64,000 nucleotides of DNA, from positions 1,364,001 through 1,428,000 of the forward strand of contig OY776489.1 of assembly GCA_963675655.1 (NCBI GenBank). The letters are read 5' to 3'. The DNA comes from CAXXOK01 sp963675655. GTDB taxonomy: Bacteria > Bacillota > Clostridia > Christensenellales > Aristaeellaceae. The number at the start of each line of letters is the position of its first letter. Position 1 is the stretch's first letter. The position numbers were made by a program, and so were the translations under genes. The notes under the pieces are model-generated. The model was not told where the DNA came from. It saw only the letters and a list, made by a program, of their open reading frames with translations, and searched no databases. Below, piece by piece: positions 42,598 to 52,083 of this stretch.

Positions 42598-44397
42598 ATG
42601 CGAAACAGGCAAATCCGGCGGTATTGGTTGTTGGGCGCAGCGGTTACGACGGCGCTGTTTGCCTTGTTGACTGCCCTGAGCAATTTCCGTTTTGAAAATT
42701 CAGACGATGCGATTTTACTGCACGCGTTTATGGGCTTTGAAGGTGAACCCGCCAATTTTACGCTGTACACCCACACGCTGCTGGCGTATACGTTTGCGGC
42801 GCTTGGTAAACTGTGGCCGGGTATGGCGTGGTATTCGCTTTTCCAGTTTGGGCTTTTATGGGTGAGCGGCGTGGTGCTGGTAAAGTGCATGGCGCAGCTG
42901 GCAGGCAAGCGGCTCGCTGCCGGGCTGTGGGGCGTAGCTGCGGGAACGGTGCTGCTTGGTGTTTTTATAGCTTTTTCGTTTTGCCGCATTAGCTATACCA
43001 CCACGGCGGCGGCCGCTGGTGCGGCGGCAGTAGCGCAAGCGCTGACGGCCGATGTAACTTCGCCCCGGCGCGGCTCGTTTGTAAAGGCTTGGCTGGGTGG
43101 CTTGCTGCTGTTGCTGGGTGCGTACAGCCTGCGTGCTGTCAGTGTTTTACCGCCGCTGGCGTTTATGCTGCTACTCTTTGTGTGGCAGTTGATCAATGCC
43201 GGAGCCAGACGGGAAACAGGGGCTGGATACGATCGCGTTTCCAGTGGCGGCGGGGATGGCGATGCGGAACAAACCGCAACAGGGGGCGAAAGCAAGCGCC
43301 TGCCGCTGCGGTCGTTTTTGCTGGTGCTGGCGGCGTTTGTGCTTGCGTTTGGCGGGTTCATCGCCATCCGGAAGGCAGAAATTGCGGCGCGTGGACTGCA
43401 GCCGTATCTGGATTGGCAGAATGCGCGCATCCAACTGATGGATTATACGGATTTTCAAGCAGATACTGCGCCTGCGCTGGCGGTAGACAGCGGCCTGACC
43501 GACGCCGAAGTGGAAATGGTGCGGCAGTGGTACTTTTTGGACGGGAACATCACGACCGAGGCGCTACAAGCTTTTGCTGCCGCATACCCGGCGCAGGGTA
43601 CGAACGGCGCGTTTGTAAGCGGCTTTGCCTTTTTCCGGCAAAACGCCCGCTATGCCTATGCGCTTGGCATGTTGGTGCTGCTATGCGGGTTTTGCTGGCT
43701 GGGCAAACGGGAAAAGCCTATCTCCGTTGGGCTTGTGGCCACGGCAGCGCTGCTGGGCATGGCGATACTGCTACTTTATTTAGGCTGGCGGGGGCGGCTA
43801 ATTGCCCGCGCGGCGGATAGCGTGCTGATGCCTGCCGCGGCGCTGCTGTTTGGCCTTGCACTGCGAAAGGAGCCGGATAAGCACCGCGGCAAGCGGATCG
43901 CGGCGCTTGTGGTGGCGCTGGTGCTACTGGTGGCTGCGGGTATGCACCTGCGGCTGACGTACCATGCCGTTACCCGCGCCGCCGACAGCACCTCGCTGCA
44001 GCGGGAGCGGGAGCTGGAAACCTACGCCCTGCAAAATCCCGATCTGTTGATCGTGCGCAGCCCTGCGCTGCTGCGGGATACGCGGCTGTTTCCCGATGTA
44101 AGCGCGGGCATCCCGGATAACATCATCCTGTGGGGGGATTGGGGCTGCCGTACGCCCGGCTGGAACGCACAGCTTGCCCGCTTCGGCTTTGACGCAGCTG
44201 CGTTTACCGCGGCGGACTGGCTGCGGGACAATATTGTGTTTGCCACCGCGCAGGAAGCGGATACGGCCGATTTATGTGCGTATCTTGCGGATGCGCTGGG
44301 GCAGCCGGTGACTGCCGAAGAAGCTGGCAGCTATGGGACGCTTACGTTTTACCGGTTCGCCGTTACGCAGGAAGCTGCATCTGCTCAACCGGGTTGA
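42598..44397 (+). CDS. Large polytopic membrane protein, function unknown
   Basis: 599 residues. About ten or eleven hydrophobic helices occupy 8-280 and 360-460, interrupted by a soluble Gly/Ser/Thr-rich stretch (about 210-235) and followed by a soluble C-terminal domain of 130 residues. The arrangement resembles glycosyltransferase-39/EpsG-like membrane enzymes, but no signature is clear. AGGAGG precedes the ATG. It is divergent from the HAD operon and is followed directly by tandem repeats. Confidence 0.7.
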   Translation: MRNRQIRRYWLLGAAVTTALFALLTALSNFRFENSDDAILLHAFMGFEGEPANFTLYTHTLLAYTFAALGKLWPGMAWYSLFQFGLLWVSGVVLVKCMAQLAGKRLAAGLWGVAAGTVLLGVFIAFSFCRISYTTTAAAAGAAAVAQALTADVTSPRRGSFVKAWLGGLLLLLGAYSLRAVSVLPPLAFMLLLFVWQLINAGARRETGAGYDRVSSGGGDGDAEQTATGGESKRLPLRSFLLVLAAFVLAFGGFIAIRKAEIAARGLQPYLDWQNARIQLMDYTDFQADTAPALAVDSGLTDAEVEMVRQWYFLDGNITTEALQAFAAAYPAQGTNGAFVSGFAFFRQNARYAYALGMLVLLCGFCWLGKREKPISVGLVATAALLGMAILLLYLGWRGRLIARAADSVLMPAAALLFGLALRKEPDKHRGKRIAALVVALVLLVAAGMHLRLTYHAVTRAADSTSLQRERELETYALQNPDLLIVRSPALLRDTRLFPDVSAGIPDNIILWGDWGCRTPGWNAQLARFGFDAAAFTAADWLRDNIVFATAQEADTADLCAYLADALGQPVTAEEAGSYGTLTFYRFAVTQEAASAQPG

Positions 44398-44693
44398 GCC
44401 TTATGACCGTGCAGGATGAGAACGGGAAACCTTGCCGCGAAACCGCGATGCCGCAGGATAACAGAAAGCGGCTTTAACCCGATCGCAGGTGGGATGCGCA
44501 ATGAACGTTTGTTTTGCGTGTCAAGCGGGCGGAGCACTGTATTCATCTGCTGCGCGCGAACGGGTAACATTCCAGCGCTTGCGCAGCAAACGGAAAAGGA
44601 CGTATCATTCGCATGGCCTGCGGCTGAAAGAGAGCGCAAGGCGCCCCCAGCAGCCAAGGCAAAGAACTCGTTACATGAAAATTGCCTAGCAAA

Positions 44694-45205
44694 ACGCGCC
44701 GCCGCGGATTTTTTATCCGCGATGGCGCGCCAGTCTGTCGAAACACTCCGTTGGGTGACAGCGAAGGGGCGCAACCCTCCGATTATTTTCGTCAATCGGC
44801 GACATGCGCGGTGATTTTGGAAGTCTTGCTTTAGCAAGGTTTCCTTGCACGCTTTGCTAACCGTAAGCAGAGCGGACAAGGAAAGCGCGTAAACGCAAAA
44901 AAGGGAGAAGTTCATTTTTTAATATGCAAACGCGCCGCCGCGGATTTTTTATCCGCGACGGCGCGCCAGCCTGTTGAAACACTCCATTGGGTGACAGCGA
45001 AGGGGCGCAACCCTCCGATTATTTTCGTCAATCGGCGACATGCGCGGTGATTTTGGAAGTCTTGCTTTAGCAAGGTTTCCTTGCACGCTTTGCTAACCGT
45101 AAGCAGAGCGGACAAGGAAAGCGCGTAAACGCAAAAAAGGGAGAAGTTCATTTTTTAATATGCAAACGCGCCGCCGCGGATTTTTTATCCGCGACGGCGC
45201 GCTTT
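44694..45205. repeat. Two and a bit tandem copies of a 236-bp repeat
   Basis: Units begin ACGCGCCGCCGCGG at 44694, 44930 and 45166, so the period is exactly 236 bases, and the third is cut off after 40 bases. Each start contains a very stable hairpin (CGCCGCCGCGGAT-ttttt-ATCCGCGACGGCG). Copies differ by only a few bases. The minus strand carries near-identical reading frames in each unit, which I treat as artefacts. No transposase. Confidence 0.88.
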
Positions 45206-45356
45206 ACGGTGTCGGTACTAGGTGTTACCGCACCCCGCAGGCTGAGCCTGCGGGAAAAAGAAATCGATACGGAGGAATACGCTACCGGGGAGCCCTTACG
45301 TTTTCAGGCTCCCCGCCGCCGCCCAGGGCGGTGTGTCGTCTATCCGGGTAGTATCC

Positions 45357-45809
45357 TCAGGCTTCCTCCCCGGAACCGATAGCAATCTTCTTGGCTTCTT
45401 TCTTAGGAGCCGGCTGTTCTTTGGGCAGGGTAACCATCAGCACACCATTCTGGTACTCGGCTTTGATGTTCTCGGCATCGATGCCTTCCAGATTGAAGCA
45501 ACGCTCCACGTGGCCGGTCCTGCGCTCGCTGTACAGGTAATTGTCGTGCTCCTCTTTCTTTTCCTCGTTCAGGTCCGCGCTGATGGTAAGCGTACCGTCA
45601 TCCACGGTGATGTTGAGCTTATCCTTCGTTACGCCGGGAAGCTCTGCTTCCAGCTGGTAAGCCTTGTCGTTTTCCTTAACATCCACACGGAAACCTGCTG
45701 AGCCGACCCAATCGCTCATGTCAAAGAACGAACGGAAAAAGTGATCATCCGCAAAGGGATTGATAATCTCACGGGAAAAGTTACGACGGAAAGGAATCAG
45801 TGAATACAT
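45357..45809 (-). CDS. hsp20: Small heat-shock protein (Hsp20/alpha-crystallin)
   Basis: 150 residues. The alpha-crystallin domain is at about 38-135, with FRVDVKENDKAYQLEAELPGVTKDKLNITVDDGTLTISAD and the C-terminal GVLMVTLPK. An I-x-I/V motif is not obvious in the short tail. It holds unfolded proteins in a refoldable state without ATP. AAGGAGG precedes the ATG. The upstream region has a sigma-A promoter with CtsR-like sites, supporting heat induction. Confidence 0.93.
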   Translation of the reverse strand: MYSLIPFRRNFSREIINPFADDHFFRSFFDMSDWVGSAGFRVDVKENDKAYQLEAELPGVTKDKLNITVDDGTLTISADLNEEKKEEHDNYLYSERRTGHVERCFNLEGIDAENIKAEYQNGVLMVTLPKEQPAPKKEAKKIAIGSGEEA

Positions 45810-45906
45810 ACGACATCCTCCTTTTGATGTTGGTGGCTTCTAAGCCATTGATCTTTCTTCTTAGCGGTGGAAGCGCCCCTGAGGAGTACCCCCAATCCGT
45901 ATATCT

Positions 45907-45935
45907 ATAATACCAACAAGGTCAGGAATAGTCAA
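45907..45935 (-). promoter_or_regulatory. hsp20 promoter
   Basis: On the minus strand TTGACT (45930-45935), a 17-base spacer and TATTAT (45907-45912). The leader of about 90 bases precedes the AAGGAGG and start codon. Confidence 0.8.
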
Positions 45936-45972
45936 AGATGGATAAAACCCCATTTGATCAACGAAAGTCAAA
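45930..45972. promoter_or_regulatory. Two CtsR-like operator sites
   Basis: The CtsR consensus is GGTCAAA-NAN-RGTCAAA. Here AGTCAAA-GAT-GGATAAA (45930-45946) overlaps the -35 box, and GATCAAC-GAA-AGTCAAA (45956-45972) lies just upstream. Each site has one heptad within one base of the consensus and a weaker partner. Binding is inferred from sequence and the heat-shock gene. Confidence 0.5.
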
Positions 45973-46105
45973 CTAATGTCGATAGGGGTGGATTTTGTTG
46001 GATATACTAACGTATACTATAAATATCTACGTTTTTCTCCATATTACAAATTCGTTTTTCGGTGCAAAAACAATCGGAAGGTAAGACTGACCTTTATAAA
46101 AAACA

Positions 46106-46200
46106 GAAGGCCGCGGGAGCATAAAATACCCCCGCGGCCTTGGTGTTTTTGTGTAAATACGGATGTCCTCCGGCGGGCCTCGGGCAGCGGTTTACCGTAT
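46106..46200. repeat. Duplicated terminator-bearing element, copy 1
   Basis: AAGGCCGCGGGAGCATAAAA, then CCCCCGCGGCCTT, followed by a less conserved tail (GGCGGGCCTC, CAGCGGT). The same order occurs at 53332-53430. The hairpin has A runs on its left and a T run on its right here, so it can terminate from either side. Confidence 0.75.
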
Positions 46201-46466
46201 AGGAAGTTCTCTTTCTGCTTTCTCAAATCGGCTATTGTATGCGGCATAAGGCAGTGAAAACTGTTTATAGCCCCAGCCGCTTTAGCGGCTCTTTGGTGCA
46301 TGCGGAACAATGCACAAATCCAGCGGCAAGCGAGGCTTCCATTTCCCCTTACAAAATTGAAACAGATGTAAAAATAAGGAAGGCAGCGGCAACCTGTAAG
46401 CGCTTGTTTGGCGGCGTTTGCAAGAAAAGAACGGCGGAACCATTCGTTCTATAAGTACTAAGTGTA

Positions 46467-46495
46467 TTGCAACGCATAGTACGATGTGCTATACT
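46467..46495 (+). promoter_or_regulatory. Promoter of the five-gene transporter operon
   Basis: TTGCAA (46467-46472), a 17-base spacer and TATACT (46490-46495), about 40 bases before the first start codon. Confidence 0.75.
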
Positions 46496-46535
46496 GTGCC
46501 GGTTCCTAACCAAGGGGATAAAGGAAAATGGATGG

Positions 46536-48839
46536 ATGGATATAGGGAAGGATTTGAAGAAATTGAAAAAAATAATTGCAGTGCTATGTGCAAGCATCAT
46601 ACTCTTTAGCGCTACGGGTGCGTTGGCGGCTCCCGGGGATGTATATCTGTTCTCGGGCGATCAAAAAGAAACACTGGGCCTGGAGGACACGTATTCCCCT
46701 ACGGCGGCGATGGCAAACGATACGCTGTACAGCCTGTGGGACGATAAAATTTATGCGTGGCAGCCGGGGGAGGAACAGCCCGCCTGCGTTGCCGGGCAAT
46801 TACCCACCGGTTACTATTCCTCCATAGAGGATGCGGCCGGTATATTAGGCGACAAAGCCGACCAGCTCATCGGCGAGTTGGTCAGCGACGGTACAACGCT
46901 GTATGGGTTTAATACCCTCAATGGCATGCTGCTTCCCCTGACCTTTGCGGACGGCAGCGCGGTATTTGGCCAACCGGTTCAGCTTGCGTGGGATGATATG
47001 GCCGAACAACTGCAAAGCGATGGATACCTGGATATCACTTCCGTGGAGCTGGTTGATGGGAAGCTGTACACGCTGATTCGCTCCAACGATGATTATAATG
47101 ATTTGATCCTGATGCAGTACGATTTGGGCACGGGCACCAAAAAAACATGCAATACGCAGCATATTCAGCTGATTACGCCGTACCGCGACGGCAAATTGCT
47201 GGTGGAAATTTATGATTACGAAACGGCCTATAACGAGGATACGCAGGAAATGGACAATGCTACGCTGGGGGTTTACGACCCCGCCTTGGACAGCGTTTCC
47301 GAAATCGGCGCATTTGGGGATTCTTATGTGGGCGGCTTAGCCTATGATGCGCAGACGGATACGCTGTATTACGATGCCAATGGCAGGTTGATGGCAATGC
47401 CAGCGCTGGGCGAGGCAACCCAGGTTGCGTACCTGCCTACGGATGGAACGGTGGATGGCAAGGCATGGCTGCTGCCGGGCGGTTTATACGCCTTGCATGA
47501 CCACTCCGGCATCGTTGTGCGCAACACCGACGCGCAATACCTGCCCACGCAGACCCTTTCTATTTACGGTAATTACATGGATGAAGCGGGTGTTGCGTTT
47601 TCCAACAAATATCCGGGCATACCGCTGACGTTTAGCCAAAGCGTGTACTTCAACTCCGCGCAGGAGATGGCGCAAGCCATGTCCTCCGGCGATGACGCGT
47701 TTGACGTTTACACCCTTAACCTGTCCTATAACGATTTTACCAGCTTAATGGAAAAAGGTTTCTGCCTTAGCCTTTCCGGCGACGAGACAGTCTGCGCGGA
47801 GCTATCGCAGATGTATCCCTTCCTTCAAGACGCGCTTCAGTACAACGGCACATATTACGCCGTGCCCCTGTACATGCAATCCTACGGACTGAGCATAAAC
47901 AAGAACTGCTGGGAAGAAAATAACCTGACGGACAGAATCCCGGACTCGTTTATGGGAATGATCGATTTTATCAACTGGTGGACGGAGGAAGGCATGCAGG
48001 AATATCCGGACCTCATTCTCTTTGAGGATGTGTACGAATATCAGCAGATGCTTTCCCAGCAGGCTATGAACCTGTACATGTACCAGTATCAGGCAAAGGG
48101 AGAGGCGCTTACGCTGAACACGCCGCAGCTGCAGCGCGTATTGCAGGCGCTGGAAACGCTGGATTTTGACACGCTTAACGATTCGATACCGCAGGAGGAT
48201 GCGTCCGGGATGATCACATCAACCAGCGAGGCTCTTTTTGCAACATGGGGCAATGCCATGGATGTATCCTCCTATTCGTATTATCAGCCGCTGCTGATCC
48301 CGCTGGAAGAGGGCGGGGAGATCAACATCCCGGTAGACATTGAGGTGATGTTTATCAACCCGAATACAAAGAACGCCGATATGGCCATGCTTTATTTGCA
48401 AACAGAGCTTGCAAAAATGAACCCTCAACAGCATATTATGATGTATCCCGATGATAATGAGCCGATTGTGGATACATACTATCTGAAAATGGTAGAGGAA
48501 ATGGAAAAAGAGGTTGCCAACGCACAGGAGAAGCTGAAAACAGCCACGCCGGAAGAAGCGGCCGCGCTGCAAAACGTGATCGATTCGGATGAGATGATCC
48601 TTTCCAATAAGGATAAGTACTATTGGCTGGTCTCGCAGGAGGGTATTTCGGCATACCGCCAGATTGTGGAACACTGTTTTGCGGCTGTGCCCTCCGTGTT
48701 TAACAACGATACGGATTCCAATGCGGCAAACGCGATGGATACGCTTTTCCAGCGCTACCTGCAAAAGCAGATTCCCCTTGCGCAGTTTCTGTCTCAAATG
48801 GATGATAAAGTGCGGATGATGCAAATGGAAAGGCAATAA
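46536..48839 (+). CDS. Secreted solute-binding protein fused to a beta-propeller-like domain
   Basis: 767 residues. A signal peptide (n-region KKLKK, core IIAVLCASIILFSATGALAA) has no lipobox Cys. The first 300 mature residues show repeated short beta-strand units (for example DGKLYTLIRSNDDYNDLILMQYDLG and YDAQTDTLYYDANGRLMAMP), suggesting a propeller. From about 345 on, an ABC solute-binding fold appears (FSNKYPGIPLTFSQSVYF, FDVYTLNLSYNDFTSLMEKGFCLSL, YYAVPLYMQSYGLSINKNCWEENNL). Such a fusion is unusual. The ATG at 46536 has AAAGGA upstream; TTG codons at 46554 and 46563 are alternatives. First gene of the operon. Confidence 0.75.
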   Translation: MDIGKDLKKLKKIIAVLCASIILFSATGALAAPGDVYLFSGDQKETLGLEDTYSPTAAMANDTLYSLWDDKIYAWQPGEEQPACVAGQLPTGYYSSIEDAAGILGDKADQLIGELVSDGTTLYGFNTLNGMLLPLTFADGSAVFGQPVQLAWDDMAEQLQSDGYLDITSVELVDGKLYTLIRSNDDYNDLILMQYDLGTGTKKTCNTQHIQLITPYRDGKLLVEIYDYETAYNEDTQEMDNATLGVYDPALDSVSEIGAFGDSYVGGLAYDAQTDTLYYDANGRLMAMPALGEATQVAYLPTDGTVDGKAWLLPGGLYALHDHSGIVVRNTDAQYLPTQTLSIYGNYMDEAGVAFSNKYPGIPLTFSQSVYFNSAQEMAQAMSSGDDAFDVYTLNLSYNDFTSLMEKGFCLSLSGDETVCAELSQMYPFLQDALQYNGTYYAVPLYMQSYGLSINKNCWEENNLTDRIPDSFMGMIDFINWWTEEGMQEYPDLILFEDVYEYQQMLSQQAMNLYMYQYQAKGEALTLNTPQLQRVLQALETLDFDTLNDSIPQEDASGMITSTSEALFATWGNAMDVSSYSYYQPLLIPLEEGGEINIPVDIEVMFINPNTKNADMAMLYLQTELAKMNPQQHIMMYPDDNEPIVDTYYLKMVEEMEKEVANAQEKLKTATPEEAAALQNVIDSDEMILSNKDKYYWLVSQEGISAYRQIVEHCFAAVPSVFNNDTDSNAANAMDTLFQRYLQKQIPLAQFLSQMDDKVRMMQMERQ

Positions 48840-48921
48840 ACATTCGCTTGCACGGAATGCCGCAGGATGGAACCATTTGCATCCTGCGGTTTCCGCGCGT
48901 CTGCAAAGGAGACGATTTGCT

Positions 48922-49776
48922 TTGTTTCACAATAAAAAAAGCGTATGGTTGTTTTTACTGCCGGGTTTAGCCGGGCTTGTTATTTTTTACCTTGCCCCGT
49001 TTATCGGCGGTATTTATTACAGCCTTACGGATGGTACGCTGCAAAACCGGTTTGTGTGGTTTAGCAACTATCAAAGAATCTGGCAAAACGAAATGTTCTT
49101 GTTGGGCCTAAAAAACACGATGCTTCTTTCGCTCATTTGCACGCTGTGCATATGGCCGTTTTCTTTTTTGCTTTCAATGCTGCTCAAAGCGCTGGGGCAG
49201 TCGAGTACGTTTTTTAGAAACGTGCTGCTGCTGCCGTATTTAATGCCCTCCTCGGCTATGCTGCTCATTTGGCTGTTGCTGTTTGATTATGGCGGCGTCA
49301 TCAACCACCTGCTGGCCTCGCTCAACCTGAGCCGTGTGCTCTGGCTGGAAGGCGGCGCGCTGCGGGTGCCGGTGGTATGGTTGTATGTGTGGAAAAACCT
49401 GGGGTTTTCGGTGGTTATTTTTTCATCGGCGCTGCAAACGGTTCCGCAAGCCTATTATGAATATGCCAGTCTGGAGGGCGCGGGGTTTTTTAAACGGGCA
49501 TTTAAGATTACCCTGCCGCTATTAATGCCGACCGCGTTTCTTGTGTTTGTACTGGCGTGGATCAACGCGTTCAAGATTTTTAAGGAAGTATATTTTATCG
49601 GCGGCGCGTATCCCGATGAAACGGTATATACGCTGCAGCATTTTATGAACAACAAATTCGCGCAGCTGAACTATCAGGATGTGACAACGGCGGCGTATAG
49701 CTTCGCCGTGATCGTGCTGGTGTTTTTTGGACTTTTGTTCTTTTCCCGCGCGGTTCGCTCGCCGGATGGCGTGTAA
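48922..49776 (+). CDS. ABC sugar-type permease, MalF-like
   Basis: 284 residues, six transmembrane helices. It starts FHNKKSVWLFLLPGLAGLVIFYLAPFI and has the EAA-loop YYEYASLEGAGFFKRAFKITLPLLMP (about 180-205), which contacts the ATPase. The start is a TTG at 48922 after AAAGGAG. It forms the membrane channel with the following permease. The ATPase is missing from the operon, so a shared MsmK-type subunit encoded elsewhere is likely. Confidence 0.9.
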   Translation: MFHNKKSVWLFLLPGLAGLVIFYLAPFIGGIYYSLTDGTLQNRFVWFSNYQRIWQNEMFLLGLKNTMLLSLICTLCIWPFSFLLSMLLKALGQSSTFFRNVLLLPYLMPSSAMLLIWLLLFDYGGVINHLLASLNLSRVLWLEGGALRVPVVWLYVWKNLGFSVVIFSSALQTVPQAYYEYASLEGAGFFKRAFKITLPLLMPTAFLVFVLAWINAFKIFKEVYFIGGAYPDETVYTLQHFMNNKFAQLNYQDVTTAAYSFAVIVLVFFGLLFFSRAVRSPDGV

Positions 49777-49797
49777 CGGAGAAGGAGGCTGATGAAA

Positions 49798-50691
49798 ATG
49801 CAGGGGACGCCTGTTGCTGCCCGAAAGCATCGAAACAGAAGGGGCAAGCTATCCAGAGTGTTGATTACGGCACTGCTTACCGTAATCGCCGCGCTGATTT
49901 TACTACCCATTATACTCACATTTTTATACTCCTTTTTCCCCAAGAGCGAAATGGAAGCCTATTTAAAACTGCGTGGCAATTACGATGAAAGCCATTGGCT
50001 GGATTTGCTTTTGTCGCCCAAGCTGGTTTCCATACGGCAGTATTACACCATTTTAATCGAACAGCCCCAATATCTGCAGTTGTTTGTAAATTCTGTGTTG
50101 TACACCGTCGCGATCCTTGCGGGGCAGGCGGTGGTGGTGCCGATGATGGCCTTTGGCCTGAGCCGGTTTCGCTTTAAGGGCAGGGATGCGCTCTTTTTCA
50201 TTGTGCTGATGCTGATGGTGCTTCCGTTTCAGGTTACGATGGTGCCAAGCGTGATTACACTGCGTTTTTTAAGGCTGATGGATTCGCCGTGGGCTGTGAT
50301 TTTACCGATGCTGTTTTCACCCTTCTACGTGTTTTTACTGCGTCAGTTTATGGTCGGCCTGCCCAATGAGCTGCTGGAAGCGGGCATGATGGACGGCGGG
50401 GGTACGCTGCGCTGCTACCTGCATGTGGTGCTGCCGGTGTGTAAGCCTGTGCTGGGCGCGGCGGTGGCGCTGTCCTTCGCGGATTGCTGGAATATGGTGG
50501 AGCAGCCGCTGGTGTATCTGGCTAACGCGCCAGATAAACAGCCGCTGTCCATTGTGTTTAACCAAATCAGCACGGAGGGGGCAAGCGTGGCGTTTGCCGG
50601 GGCTGCCCTGTATATTCTGCCGGCGCTATTGGTGTACTTTTATTTTCAGGAAGATATTTTGCTGGGCGTAACGCTGAGCGAACTGAAATAA
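49798..50691 (+). CDS. ABC sugar-type permease, MalG-like
   Basis: 297 residues, six transmembrane helices, with the EAA loop NELLEAGMMDGGGTLRCYLHVVLPVCKP. A large extracytoplasmic stretch lies after the first helix (FFPKSEMEAYLKLRGNYDESHWLDLL). I place the start at the ATG 49798, nine bases after GGAGG; the one at 49792 is only three bases away. It is 21 bases after the first permease and 18 before the adaptor. Confidence 0.9.
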   Translation: MQGTPVAARKHRNRRGKLSRVLITALLTVIAALILLPIILTFLYSFFPKSEMEAYLKLRGNYDESHWLDLLLSPKLVSIRQYYTILIEQPQYLQLFVNSVLYTVAILAGQAVVVPMMAFGLSRFRFKGRDALFFIVLMLMVLPFQVTMVPSVITLRFLRLMDSPWAVILPMLFSPFYVFLLRQFMVGLPNELLEAGMMDGGGTLRCYLHVVLPVCKPVLGAAVALSFADCWNMVEQPLVYLANAPDKQPLSIVFNQISTEGASVAFAGAALYILPALLVYFYFQEDILLGVTLSELK

Positions 50692-50709
50692 CCGGAAAGG
50701 AAAAACGTT

Positions 50710-52065
50710 ATGAAGCTGAAAAAATTTGCGCTGAAAGGCTTGATTGCACTGGCGGTCATGGTGGCACTGTGCATGTTTTTTGCCAATACCGTGGTGACGA
50801 TTACAACGCCAAAAATTCGGATAGTGGAGGCGGAACGCGGGCGGCTGGAACAAAAAATGAACCTGAATACGACGGTCTATTTTCCAGACACGACGGATTA
50901 TATTCTCACCCAGGCAGCGGACAACAATATTGTTGTGGATAAGGTGTACGTACGTACTGGGCAGTATGTGCATACCGGGGACACGCTTTTTACCGCAATC
51001 ATGCCGGGGTATGACAAGGCGCTGGCAGACCTGCAAACCAAATATAACGAGCAGGCCGTAGCGCTTTATGATAAGGATATGGAGAATGTCCGCAGAGAGC
51101 AGGAAACCCCGGCTACCCGGTTATACGCGCAACTGCTGGAGGCGCTGCAAGACAATATGGATAAGCAGTATGCGGTGCGCGTAGCCGCGTTTGCGGCGGG
51201 CATTGCGCTGAATCAGGATAATACAAAGTGGGCTTCGCAGGCCGCGGGCAACAGCGTTCTGCTCGGGATGGTACGGGAAGCAATCGACGCGCAAACGCTT
51301 TATGATGAAGCACATGAAAATTTCTTTTTCTCCTTCCGGCATACCGGCACCGAATTTCAAACAACGACCTTCAAGTACGTAAAGGAACGCAGCGACATCA
51401 TCCAAAAGATGGATGGATATATGCAGGACATGCTGGAACTGGGCGAGCAAAAATGCCTGCTGACCAAGGCTACGGCGGCGCAGGATGGGTATGTTGTGAG
51501 CATGGATGTGAAAAGCGGCGATACTTATGACGGGAAAAAGAGTGCCTACACGTTAAGCAATTCCGGCTGCGAGCCCATGCTGCGCGGCGATATTACCAGC
51601 CTGGGCAAAACGGTTGCCGACGACACCAAAGTGGAGGTTGCCGGCACTTACGGCAACGAGCAAACTACGGTAGAATCCAGTGGGCTGGAACTGGACGGCA
51701 AGAAGTACGCATACATTACCTTGAATGACAGCACCATAACGGCGATGGGCGGCATCAGCGCGATGCTCGCCGATGGAGACGTGCCTGTCACCCTCCGCTA
51801 TAAGGCAAAGCAGCCTGCCGTTCTCATCCCGGCCAGCGCGGTACGCAGCGAGGGAAGCGACAGCAATTACGTATATCTTGTGCAGTTGGACTACGGCGGG
51901 TTTTTAAGCGGTTCTTCCTATAAAATCGTGAAAACGCCCGTTACGGTCATCGAGCGCGGCGATACGCAGATTGCCATTCAGGAGGACCTGCGCTACCAGC
52001 AGATTGCCGATGGAGAGGACCGTGCCCTGACGGATGGCTGCAAGGTTATGGAGTATGTAGATTAA
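50710..52065 (+). CDS. HlyD-like membrane-fusion/adaptor protein
   Basis: 451 residues. An N-terminal transmembrane helix (LKGLIALAVMVALCMFFANTVV) is followed by a lipoyl/barrel-sandwich segment (DNNIVVDKVYVRTGQYVHTGDTLFTAI), a coiled-coil hairpin (about 105-240), the second lipoyl half (ATAAQDGYVVSMDVKSGDTYDGK) and beta-barrel-like domains. Adaptors of this kind work with MacB-type or other export pumps. Finding one next to import-type permeases is unusual. Eighteen bases separate it from both neighbours. Confidence 0.82.
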   Translation: MKLKKFALKGLIALAVMVALCMFFANTVVTITTPKIRIVEAERGRLEQKMNLNTTVYFPDTTDYILTQAADNNIVVDKVYVRTGQYVHTGDTLFTAIMPGYDKALADLQTKYNEQAVALYDKDMENVRREQETPATRLYAQLLEALQDNMDKQYAVRVAAFAAGIALNQDNTKWASQAAGNSVLLGMVREAIDAQTLYDEAHENFFFSFRHTGTEFQTTTFKYVKERSDIIQKMDGYMQDMLELGEQKCLLTKATAAQDGYVVSMDVKSGDTYDGKKSAYTLSNSGCEPMLRGDITSLGKTVADDTKVEVAGTYGNEQTTVESSGLELDGKKYAYITLNDSTITAMGGISAMLADGDVPVTLRYKAKQPAVLIPASAVRSEGSDSNYVYLVQLDYGGFLSGSSYKIVKTPVTVIERGDTQIAIQEDLRYQQIADGEDRALTDGCKVMEYVD

Positions 52066-52083
52066 CGGCAGGAGGAGAAAAGG

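Larger units (their letters stand above)
45810..46535. other. Regulatory stretch between hsp20 and the transporter operon
   Basis: Contains the hsp20 promoter and CtsR-like sites (45907-45972), a duplicated terminator-bearing element (46106-46200) and the operon promoter (46467-46495). A few short frames in between have no ribosome binding site; I see no gene. Confidence 0.55.

Noticed and set aside
44385..45151. Two similar minus-strand genes
   Set aside because: They are translations of the 236-bp repeat units with no ribosome binding sites or recognisable domain.
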